Assembly (NCBI RefSeq): GCF_008107645.1
Contig: NZ_SDGY01000001.1
Span: 511,955-575,954 of the forward strand
Length of the DNA stretch: 64,000 bases
Direction: 5' to 3'
DNA from: Leuconostoc litchii
GTDB lineage: Bacteria > Bacillota > Bacilli > Lactobacillales > Lactobacillaceae
In this document: piece after piece, positions 54,971 to 62,482 of the stretch
Numbering within the stretch: the first letter of the stretch is position 1
Layout of the letters: every line of letters begins with the position of its first letter
The notes under the pieces: generated by a model
The model's database searches: none
The model's input: the letters and a program-made list of their open reading frames with translations, nothing else
Told to the model about the DNA's origin: nothing
Program-made: the position numbers and the translations under genes

Positions 54971-55546
54971 CTAGTTCTCATGAACTTCATCTATGATTAG
55001 TGATTGTATTAAGTTCATAAAATCTGTCTGTTCTTCAATTAAATAAGCATCATTCGCGTGTCTCAAAGTAAACATAACTGATGTTAAAGCTAAGTCTGCA
55101 TAAATTTGAGATAAAAATTCAACAGAAAAACGTTTGTTCAATTTTTGCTTTCGAAAATAGCATTGAGCATTTTTATAAAATATTTGATGAAATTTTTCTC
55201 GTATGGAACTATTAACTTTGTCCTGCGACATAAGGATTGAAAGATTAAAGTCTTCTTTGATTGTCTCCTTAATTAGTTTATTAATCATTTCAAAAGTATT
55301 TTCTTCATGAATTGCTTCAAATCGTTGATTAACATCTTTGTTAAATTTCTTCGCATATTGATTGACCATTGTGTCAATAACATCATATTTATCAATGTAA
55401 TGATCATAAAATGTAGACTTACTAATAATAGCTTCATCACAAATTTCTTTCACTGTGATTTTAGAAATGGTTTTGGTTTCCAGTAATCTCATCAATGTGT
55501 CGCAAATTAATTTTTCTGTTTTAATAACTCGTTTATCTTTGTTCAT
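54971..55546 (-). CDS. TetR-family transcriptional regulator
   Basis: A 191-residue protein with an N-terminal TetR-type HTH (KLICDTLMRLLETKTISKITVKEICDEAIISKSTFYDHYIDKYDV) and a helical ligand domain that resembles the C-terminal domain of DhaS/YbiH-type regulators. It is divergent from an alpha/beta-hydrolase gene, with an inverted repeat in between, and probably controls both. The ATG has AGAGGAAA upstream. Confidence 0.9.
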   Translation of the reverse strand: MNKDKRVIKTEKLICDTLMRLLETKTISKITVKEICDEAIISKSTFYDHYIDKYDVIDTMVNQYAKKFNKDVNQRFEAIHEENTFEMINKLIKETIKEDFNLSILMSQDKVNSSIREKFHQIFYKNAQCYFRKQKLNKRFSVEFLSQIYADLALTSVMFTLRHANDAYLIEEQTDFMNLIQSLIIDEVHEN

Positions 55547-55577
55547 TTACTTTCCTCTACTTGTACTCATCAATATA

Positions 55578-55610
55578 TTAACATACTTTATCATACTAAA
55601 AGTACGTTAA
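55578..55610. promoter_or_regulatory. probable TetR operator
   Basis: An interrupted inverted repeat: TTAAC-AT-ACTTT and AAAGT-AC-GTTAA, separated by about ten bases. It covers the promoter of the regulator gene and lies upstream of the hydrolase promoter. Confidence 0.6.
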
Positions 55611-55687
55611 CGGTCTTTTAGGTTCTTATTGCTAGTTGTTTTTAACACAAGTAATGACAGAATGGAATTAAGAAAAGGAGCAGAACT

Positions 55688-56809
55688 ATGTTTAAACAAT
55701 ATGTCAAAAACGAACAATTCAATTTACAAATCAATCGCTTTATCAATGATGATTATGAAAACAATAAAAGTGTGCAACAAGATTTAAATAAAATATTACC
55801 TCAATTAACTGATGAAGAGTCTTGGTATAATGCTTGGTATACACAAGCTCTTGAAAGAGAAAAAAATGGTGATTTTGCTATTGCTTCGACCTATTATCAA
55901 GCTGCCGAATTTTACTTATCTCCAGATGATCACAGAGATGAATTTGTCTATAATAAATATCGAGAAAATTTTTACAAAGGCTTTGGCGATTTTGAGTATG
56001 AAAAATACGAAATTCCTTACGAAAATGGTTCCTTACCAGTTGTAAAATTAATTACACCAAATGCCACCAAAAACTTATTATTATTCGCAGGATATGACTC
56101 CTACATGGAAGAAATGGTTAAAATGGCTAAATTTATGAAAGGTATTGACTATAACATTTATGTTTTTGATGGTCCAGGACAAGGCACTGCGTTGCGACAA
56201 GGAATCCACCTCATTCATAATTGGGAGAAGCCTGTCAGCGCTATATTAGATTATTTTGATATCAAAAAAGCCAGTGCTATTGGCATATCATTAGGTGGTT
56301 ATTTGGTAATGCGGGCAGCAGCATTTGAAAAAAGATTGGATAAAATTGTTGCATTTGACATTTTTTATAGCTTTTTTGATGCATTGCGCGTTAGAATGCC
56401 ATATGATCACATAACAAAAATTGAACAACTAGTCACAACTAATGATGCTGATCGTATCAACGAAATTTTTCAACAAATGATGTCTACTAATTTAGACTTA
56501 AATTGGAAGATTAATAAAGGCATGGAGAACGTCGGTGTTCACACACCTTTTGAGCTTTTAAAGCAGTTCGAAAAATATAATATGGAACCAATTATGCCGT
56601 TTATTAATCAAGACGTCTTATTATTAGCTGGGGAGAATGACCAATATGTACCAAGCAGTCGTTTATCTGAAATCGAAAATGGACTTATTAACGCTGGTTC
56701 CATACAGTCCATTATGTTTGACAAAGAGTCTGGTGGGGATCAACATTGTCAAGCAGGCAATCGTCAGTTAGGATTCAACGCAATTAAAGAATTTTTACAG
56801 AATCGATGA
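55688..56809 (+). CDS. alpha/beta hydrolase (FrsA/dihydroxypseudooxynicotine-hydrolase-like)
   Basis: A 373-residue hydrolase. An N-terminal helical cap (about 1-110) is followed by the alpha/beta core with FAGYDSYMEE (oxyanion region), the nucleophile in GISLGGYLVMRAA, an Asp in LLLAGENDQYVP and His in GGDQHCQAGN, which completes a Ser-Asp-His triad. The substrate is unknown. It is divergent from a TetR gene and is probably induced by a compound the TetR protein senses. The ribosome binding site is AAAAGGAG. Confidence 0.85.
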   Translation: MFKQYVKNEQFNLQINRFINDDYENNKSVQQDLNKILPQLTDEESWYNAWYTQALEREKNGDFAIASTYYQAAEFYLSPDDHRDEFVYNKYRENFYKGFGDFEYEKYEIPYENGSLPVVKLITPNATKNLLLFAGYDSYMEEMVKMAKFMKGIDYNIYVFDGPGQGTALRQGIHLIHNWEKPVSAILDYFDIKKASAIGISLGGYLVMRAAAFEKRLDKIVAFDIFYSFFDALRVRMPYDHITKIEQLVTTNDADRINEIFQQMMSTNLDLNWKINKGMENVGVHTPFELLKQFEKYNMEPIMPFINQDVLLLAGENDQYVPSSRLSEIENGLINAGSIQSIMFDKESGGDQHCQAGNRQLGFNAIKEFLQNR

Positions 56810-56812
56810 ACC

Positions 56813-56840
56813 AAAAAAGCACATCAGGATGTGCTTTTTT
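56813..56840. terminator. terminator between the hydrolase and thiW
   Basis: AAAAAAGCACATC and GATGTGCTTTTTT arms with a tiny loop, T and A runs on both sides. It serves two convergent genes. Confidence 0.92.
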
Positions 56841-56852
56841 AATACTTTTTAT

Positions 56853-57365
56853 TCATCGAGCGAATATATTTTGAATTTGGCGAAACAACCGTATTTTCAT
56901 AAAATTGACTAAAATAAAGTACGCAATAATGGATCCAATAACTGTCGCGCCGATAAATCTTGGTGTATACACAAGCCAGTATAATTCATGGTGTTGCCCT
57001 GTAAACAAAATCATAACAGGCACTGAAATCACTGAGCCTACAATGCCAGTTCCCAAAAACTCACCAAACATCGACCAGTATATGTTACCACCATATCTAT
57101 ATAAAAATCCTGCGCTAAAAGCTCCAAAAATTGCACCTGTTAAGGCTAATGGCGGTATACCGAAAATAAACATCCTTATGATACCCGTAATAAAAGCCAT
57201 AACAACAGCATAAACTGGCCCTAAAATAACTCCTGCAATAATATTCATGACACTAGACATAGGTGCCATTCCTTCAATTCTGAAGATGGAAGATAATATG
57301 GTATCTAATGCAACCATAACGGTCACTATTGCTAATTTTTTTGATTTATAGTTAATGTTTATCAT
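56853..57365 (-). CDS. thiW: ECF transporter S-component ThiW (thiazole precursor uptake)
   Basis: A 170-residue membrane protein with five or six helices. The family segment RIEGMAPMSSVMNIIAGVILGP near residues 28-49 and GFLYRYGGNIYWSMFGEFLGTGIVG identify ThiW, which is proposed to carry hydroxyethylthiazole, a thiamine precursor. A TPP riboswitch with its own terminator precedes it, which fixes the thiamine connection. The shared energy module is not in this window. Its own ribosome binding site is weak. Confidence 0.9.
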   Translation of the reverse strand: MININYKSKKLAIVTVMVALDTILSSIFRIEGMAPMSSVMNIIAGVILGPVYAVVMAFITGIIRMFIFGIPPLALTGAIFGAFSAGFLYRYGGNIYWSMFGEFLGTGIVGSVISVPVMILFTGQHHELYWLVYTPRFIGATVIGSIIAYFILVNFMKIRLFRQIQNIFAR

Positions 57366-57508
57366 GCTATCTTTGTTTTCTAAATATAATTTAATTTGAT
57401 AATTAATGACAATATCCTAATAATGTCATGCTTTAAAAAAGTATCTTTATCCAGGTAGATAAGAACACTTCTATCAGTAATAATCAACTTGTACTAACAA
57501 ACTATATG

Positions 57509-57531
57509 CACTTCCCTACGCTGGTCAAGTG
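57509..57531 (-). repeat. second copy of the TPP aptamer 3' end
   Basis: Minus-strand ACCAGCGTAGG flanked by CACTT and AAGTG. The first 17 bases of this segment (plus strand CACTTCCCTACGCTGGT) differ at one base from CACTTTCCTACGCTGGT at 57606-57622, which is the functional aptamer end. It lies 97 bases away, after the riboswitch terminator. Confidence 0.75.
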
Positions 57532-57549
57532 TTTATTTAATTTTCAGTT

Positions 57550-57584
57550 AAAAAGACGCTTCCCTAAAAGTTAAGAAAAGCGTC
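57550..57584 (-). terminator. terminator of the TPP riboswitch
   Basis: GACGCTT and AAGCGTC arms (minus strand GACGCTTTTC and GGGAAGCGTC) followed by five T. It lies about 20 bases after the aptamer and would form when TPP is bound. Confidence 0.85.
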
Positions 57585-57604
57585 CATCAAAAATAATTTA
57601 GTAG

Positions 57605-57678
57605 ACACTTTCCTACGCTGGTATAACCCAGATCAGGTTCAAAGAGTTCTTCTCAGTCATTTTCTGACGCCTCTAGTG
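57605..57678 (-). promoter_or_regulatory. TPP riboswitch (THI element)
   Basis: On the minus strand the aptamer runs ACTAGAGG, then CTGAGA, then ACCTGATCTGGGTTATACC and AGCGTAGGAAAGT. These are the conserved pyrimidine- and pyrophosphate-sensor segments of the thiamine pyrophosphate aptamer. A terminator follows, so control is at transcription and lowers thiW expression when thiamine is plentiful. Confidence 0.96.
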
Positions 57679-57686
57679 CAACTATA

Positions 57687-57715
57687 ATTATACATGCTAA
57701 AATTATAATAATCAA
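57687..57715 (-). promoter_or_regulatory. promoter of the TPP-riboswitch/thiW transcript
   Basis: Minus-strand TTGATT (57710-57715), 17 bases, TATAAT (57687-57692). Transcription would start near 57680, at the first base of the aptamer. Confidence 0.8.
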
Positions 57716-57743
57716 TTTATAATACGTTTTGAAATAAACTATT

Positions 57744-59990
57744 TCATAAATATGGTCGAGTGATTGAATCGGATGAAGATTTCAAGTCATCAAATGTACC
57801 TGCAAACATTATTTGACCACCTAATCTTCCTCCTTCTGGACCCATTTCCACAATCCAGTCAGCTTCTCGAATAACTTTTAAACTATGTTCGATAATAATA
57901 ATCGTATTACCTTTAGCTACTAAATGACTAAAAAGTACAAGCAAATGATCAATATCTTTTAAATGCAAACCATTTGTTGGTTCATCAATAATATATACAC
58001 TTCCCTCTTTTTGCAAGTAACTTGATAACTTTATTCGCTGAAGTTCACCACCAGATAACGTTTTAAGCGATTGGTTAAGTTTTAAATAACCAACGCCAAC
58101 ATCTTCAAGAGCTTGCAATCCAACAGTAATCTTACGTTGTTGACTAAAGAAGGCTATAGCTTGGGTCACTGTCATTGAAAGCACATCAACAATTGACTGC
58201 CCTTGATACAAGTACTGTAAAGCTTCATCGTTGTAGCGTGTGCCATGACAGAGCTCGCATTCTGAAACGACATCGTCCATAAAGTACATGTCATTAACAA
58301 TTACGCCTTTACCTTTACAGTGCGGACATGCTCCTTTAGAATTATAACTAAATAATGCCGGACTAACTTTATTAGCTTGAGCAAATAATTTTCTAATATC
58401 ATCAAATATATCTAAATACGTCATCGGTGTAGAGCGCAAACTAATACCAATATTTTTTTGCGAAATAGTAATGACGTCAGTAGCCTCATCTACAAGTTTG
58501 GATCGAATTACTTCTGCAAGTGATGTTTTGCCTGATCCAGCCACACCACATAAAACTGTTAAGGCTTGAAGTGGAAACTTTAGCGATACATTTTTTAATG
58601 TGTTTAAATGTTGATTTTGAATGGTAATCCAGGAACTCAATGTGCGTGAAGTTGTTTTACGAACTTGTTTTTCACGCATAGCAATACTCGTAATAGTATC
58701 AGCATTGACGAAATCATGATAACGACCTGCAAATTGAATTTCTCCCCCTGATTCACCATGACCAGGACCAACATCAATAATATAATCTGCTTTTTCAATT
58801 AACAAAGGGTTATGCTCAACCAAAATAATAGTATTCCCTTGTTGCTTTAAGATGTTCAGACAATTATAAATACGTTCAATATCTTTAGGATGTAATCCGG
58901 AACTGGGTTCATCCAAAACGTACATAACATCGTTTAAGGAGCTTGTAATATGTTTGGCAATTCTGATTCTTTGTGCCTCACCACCTGACAAGGTATCCGT
59001 ACTTCTAGACAAGTTCAAATAGCTTAACCCTATCGTCTTCAAAGCTTCTAACCTATTAATAATTTGTATGTTAATATCTTTTACTAACGAATTATCAATC
59101 TGTTCAATAAATTCTTGTAACTCATCTAGCGGTAGAGATACTAAATCACTAATACTATATCCATTAATTTTACAACTACGTGCTTTATCATTTAGTCTTG
59201 ACCCCGAACAAGCTCGACATGTTTGTGTTGATACAAATTGATCCAATTGCCTTTTGTGACGCTTGCCTTCATCAGTGTTAAGAATGCTTCTTTCAATTCG
59301 CGGCACTATTCCTTCGTATAATGCTGTTTTAGGCCATTCACTAGAAGGATTGGTCAATTTTTGCTGTGGTGAATAGAGTAGCATTTCCAATTCTTCTTGT
59401 GAATAATCCTTAATTTTTTTATCTAAATCAAACAAGCCACTGTATGCATATCTTTTCCAACGCCATGCTCCATATCCAAAAGTCGGAAAATTAATTGGAT
59501 TTTCATTTAAAGACTGATTAAAATCTACTAAATGATTGATATTAATATCTTTTGTGAATCCTAATCCATCACAAACTTCGCATTTTCCTTGTGGATGATT
59601 AAAAGAGAACACATCTGAATAACCAACGAAAGGTTTTCCAATTCGCGAAAAAAGCAGTCTTAAAAATGTATATATTTCCGTATATGTACCAACTGTTGAG
59701 CGGACATTTCCTGACATTTTTCTTTGTTCAATCGGAATAGCTATAGGTAAATTCTCAATATGGTCTACAACAGGTCTACCATATTTTGGTAGGATGTGCT
59801 GAATATAGCTCGAAAATGTATCATTTAGTTCACGTCTAGATTGTGCAACTAAAGTGTCAAAAACCAAAGTTGATTTACCAGAACCTGACACACCTGTGAA
59901 AACTGTCAATTGATGTTTTGGAATTTTAACAGAGACGTTTTTTAAATTGTTCTGGTGCGCATTTGAAATTTCAATCCACTCATTATTCAT
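57744..59990 (-). CDS. short UvrA paralogue (UvrA2/DrrC-like ABC protein)
   Basis: A 748-residue tandem ABC ATPase of the UvrA family. There are two Walker A motifs (GVSGSGKST and GVAGSGKTS), two signature motifs (LSGGEAQRIRIA and LSGGELQRIKL), and zinc-binding CxxC pairs (CEVCDGLGF, CRACSGSRL, CPHCKGKGV, CELCHGTRY). Classical UvrA is about 940 residues; the missing part corresponds to the UvrB-binding and insertion regions. Such short paralogues are linked to tolerance of DNA-binding drugs rather than general excision repair. It starts 17 bases after proC, so they share a transcript. The start has GGGGG upstream. Confidence 0.88.
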   Translation of the reverse strand: MNNEWIEISNAHQNNLKNVSVKIPKHQLTVFTGVSGSGKSTLVFDTLVAQSRRELNDTFSSYIQHILPKYGRPVVDHIENLPIAIPIEQRKMSGNVRSTVGTYTEIYTFLRLLFSRIGKPFVGYSDVFSFNHPQGKCEVCDGLGFTKDININHLVDFNQSLNENPINFPTFGYGAWRWKRYAYSGLFDLDKKIKDYSQEELEMLLYSPQQKLTNPSSEWPKTALYEGIVPRIERSILNTDEGKRHKRQLDQFVSTQTCRACSGSRLNDKARSCKINGYSISDLVSLPLDELQEFIEQIDNSLVKDINIQIINRLEALKTIGLSYLNLSRSTDTLSGGEAQRIRIAKHITSSLNDVMYVLDEPSSGLHPKDIERIYNCLNILKQQGNTIILVEHNPLLIEKADYIIDVGPGHGESGGEIQFAGRYHDFVNADTITSIAMREKQVRKTTSRTLSSWITIQNQHLNTLKNVSLKFPLQALTVLCGVAGSGKTSLAEVIRSKLVDEATDVITISQKNIGISLRSTPMTYLDIFDDIRKLFAQANKVSPALFSYNSKGACPHCKGKGVIVNDMYFMDDVVSECELCHGTRYNDEALQYLYQGQSIVDVLSMTVTQAIAFFSQQRKITVGLQALEDVGVGYLKLNQSLKTLSGGELQRIKLSSYLQKEGSVYIIDEPTNGLHLKDIDHLLVLFSHLVAKGNTIIIIEHSLKVIREADWIVEMGPEGGRLGGQIMFAGTFDDLKSSSDSITRPYL

Positions 59991-60007
59991 TACTACCCCC
60001 TAAATAA

Positions 60008-60781
60008 TTAATTTCCGTTAGATGCTAACACCGCATTGATAACTGCATTTCTAAAATTATCTTTCTCAAGTGATAATACCCCTTTTATAGTACTACCACC
60101 AGGTGATGTCACTTGACCTTTCAATTCTGAAAAATTCTTATCACTATCAAGAGCCAAAAGCCCTGAACCTTTAACGACACTAGCAATTAATTTATGAGCT
60201 GTCTTTCTATCAAGCCCTTCGTGAACACCAGCATCTTCCATTGCATCCATTAATACATCAATAAATGCTGGTGCACAGCCACCAATAGTCCCAGCAATAT
60301 TTAGTTGGTTTTCTGAGATAGTAATCACATCACCCAATTTGGATAATTGATTTTTAATCACTGTAATGTTTTCTATGTTCAAAGAACTATTTTCTGCAAA
60401 TGATATGGTACCTGCTCCGATAGCTACTGGTGTATTAGGCATAAAACAAGCAACTGGATTTTCACTAGCAACTTCATGTAGTTGCTCAAAACTAATTCCA
60501 CCTGCTGATGACAATATAATTGTTTCATCAGGTAACCCATTGTTTTTCAAGGTTTTAAGGACATCTATCACAATTTTGGCAGGTGTCGATAATATGACAA
60601 TATCGGGGTTAGTTTTCAAAAAATCACCGTCGTTACTGAACACCTCTATCTGTAATTCTTCTGAAATACTTTTAGCCTTTTCTTGTGTTGTTGCTTTACC
60701 AACAATATCCACTTGATGTGGTATAAAACCCTTTACCAAAGCTTTACCCATATGTCCTAAGCCAACGATACCAATTTTCAT
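60008..60781 (-). CDS. proC: pyrroline-5-carboxylate reductase
   Basis: A 257-residue enzyme making proline from pyrroline-5-carboxylate with NAD(P)H. The Rossmann start is IGIVGLGHMGKALVKGF; later segments are VACFMPNTPVAIGAG, GTIGGCAPAFIDVLMDAMEDAGVHEGLDR and the C-terminal QVTSPGGSTIKGV, the family signature. The ATG at 60781 has TTGGAG upstream; the longer frame to 60805 is not supported. The other proline-synthesis genes are not in the window. It is upstream of the UvrA paralogue in one unit. Confidence 0.93.
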   Translation of the reverse strand: MKIGIVGLGHMGKALVKGFIPHQVDIVGKATTQEKAKSISEELQIEVFSNDGDFLKTNPDIVILSTPAKIVIDVLKTLKNNGLPDETIILSSAGGISFEQLHEVASENPVACFMPNTPVAIGAGTISFAENSSLNIENITVIKNQLSKLGDVITISENQLNIAGTIGGCAPAFIDVLMDAMEDAGVHEGLDRKTAHKLIASVVKGSGLLALDSDKNFSELKGQVTSPGGSTIKGVLSLEKDNFRNAVINAVLASNGN

Positions 60782-60856
60782 TATAATTTCTCCAATACAG
60801 TTCAATTTATTGTCATATTATCATTTTTTAAGCAGATAATCAAAAAAACTGTCTAG

Positions 60857-62353
60857 TTATGATAATTTATCAATAAACCTTTGTAATCCAGCTTGCCCAT
60901 CAGCATCTCTTTTAAAAACACCCGCATCTTCCAATACTCGTTTGAAAATATTTCCAACACTTTGGTTGATAATGGTATCAATATTATCTGGTGTGATTTC
61001 GTTCTGTCTGTTGAGTTCTTCAGCCCAATCTTTATGACTAGGTTGAATTGCTGTTATACCATCAAGCAAGTATTGCTTAACATCAGCTAACTCTTTTTTT
61101 AGTCGAGGCGGTAAAATAGCCAATCCCATTACTTCAATCAAACCGATATTTTCTCTCTTAATGTGCTGTACATCTGGATGTGGATGAAAAATACCGTCCG
61201 GAAATTCGGTGGATGTATTATTGTCACGTAAAACCAGGTCGACTTCATAACAACCTTGACGCAAACGAACAATTGGTGTTACCGTATGATGCCGTTCACC
61301 TTGTTTATCATATGCTTTAATCGAACAACTTTCATCACTGTACTCTTCCCAACTCAACATAATTTTAGTTGCGGCTTCTAAAATACGGTCTTGGTTTTCA
61401 TCAACTAAGCGTATGGTAGTCATTGGCCAATTTAAAACGCCTGCTTTTTTTAACCGATGCCCCTTAATCTTGATTTCTTTTGAAAACGTTGCTTGTGCCA
61501 TGGGTAATTCATAGCGTCCAGCCTGAAAATGATCATGTGATAAAATTGAGCCTCCAACAATTGGTAAATCAGCGTTAGATCCAATAAAATAATCAGGAAA
61601 TTTAGTAACAAATTCTAATAATCTGGAAAGGTTTCCCTTATCAACGTGCATCGGCCGTAATTCTTTTGAAAAAACAATGGCATGTTCATTAAAATAAGCA
61701 TAGGGCGAATATTGAAAGTACCATGTCTCGTCTCCTAGGCTCAATGGGATTACCCGATGATTTGTTCTAGCAGGATAATCTAATCGTCCCCAATATCCTT
61801 CGTTTTCTTTTGCTAACTGAGAAACTGGATATTTTTCGTCCTGTGCATTCTGATTCTTTAAGGCAGCTGCAATTTTTTTTGGATCCTTTTCAGGCTTTGA
61901 TAAATTTATCGTTATTTGTAAAGTCCCGTAATCAGTTAAAACCGGAAATGAAATATTTTGATTGATTTCACGTGTCTTGATGTAATTACTACGTTTTGAT
62001 ATCCCAAAGAAATAATCGGTGGCGTGTCGTGGTGATATTTTGTAGTTCAACCAAAAATTTTTTCGAATTATCGAAGGACGCGGCACGAAAAAATTCATCA
62101 ATTGTGCACCTAACATGTCTGCATTTATTTGTCGTTTTGACAATACATCGTTGGCAGCTGCAATTTCTATCAGTTGATCAAGAATATCTAATGTTGTAAA
62201 ATCATCCAAAAAAATATCTTTAATAAAAACTCCATCAATACCACCAACTAAACCAAGCACTTGATTATACAAATAAATGAAATCCTCATCTGTATAGTCC
62301 GTATCCATAATAATTTGTTCTACAAATTGATTTAATAATTCTTTCGTTGTCAT
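60857..62353 (-). CDS. galT: UDP-glucose-hexose-1-phosphate uridylyltransferase (class II GalT)
   Basis: A 498-residue enzyme of the Leloir pathway that exchanges UMP between galactose-1-phosphate and UDP-glucose. It is the long Gram-positive form. Segments seen are FVPRPSIIRKNFWLNYK, VGGSILSHDHFQAGRYELPMA with the catalytic His cluster, and FHPHPDVQHIKRENIGLIEVMGLAILP. It follows the alpha-galactosidase gene by 129 bases, with a possible internal promoter (TTGAAT-18-TATAGA, about 62370). It processes galactose from that enzyme. Confidence 0.93.
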   Translation of the reverse strand: MTTKELLNQFVEQIIMDTDYTDEDFIYLYNQVLGLVGGIDGVFIKDIFLDDFTTLDILDQLIEIAAANDVLSKRQINADMLGAQLMNFFVPRPSIIRKNFWLNYKISPRHATDYFFGISKRSNYIKTREINQNISFPVLTDYGTLQITINLSKPEKDPKKIAAALKNQNAQDEKYPVSQLAKENEGYWGRLDYPARTNHRVIPLSLGDETWYFQYSPYAYFNEHAIVFSKELRPMHVDKGNLSRLLEFVTKFPDYFIGSNADLPIVGGSILSHDHFQAGRYELPMAQATFSKEIKIKGHRLKKAGVLNWPMTTIRLVDENQDRILEAATKIMLSWEEYSDESCSIKAYDKQGERHHTVTPIVRLRQGCYEVDLVLRDNNTSTEFPDGIFHPHPDVQHIKRENIGLIEVMGLAILPPRLKKELADVKQYLLDGITAIQPSHKDWAEELNRQNEITPDNIDTIINQSVGNIFKRVLEDAGVFKRDADGQAGLQRFIDKLS

Positions 62354-62482
62354 TATAATTACCTATATTTCTATACGCTCACCAATAAAATTAATTCAAC
62401 TGCAAGAAAAAATACTGTTCAGCTCACTAAAAAATTCGATTAATATTCATCAATAATTTGAAGTATTACATTGACATCATTG

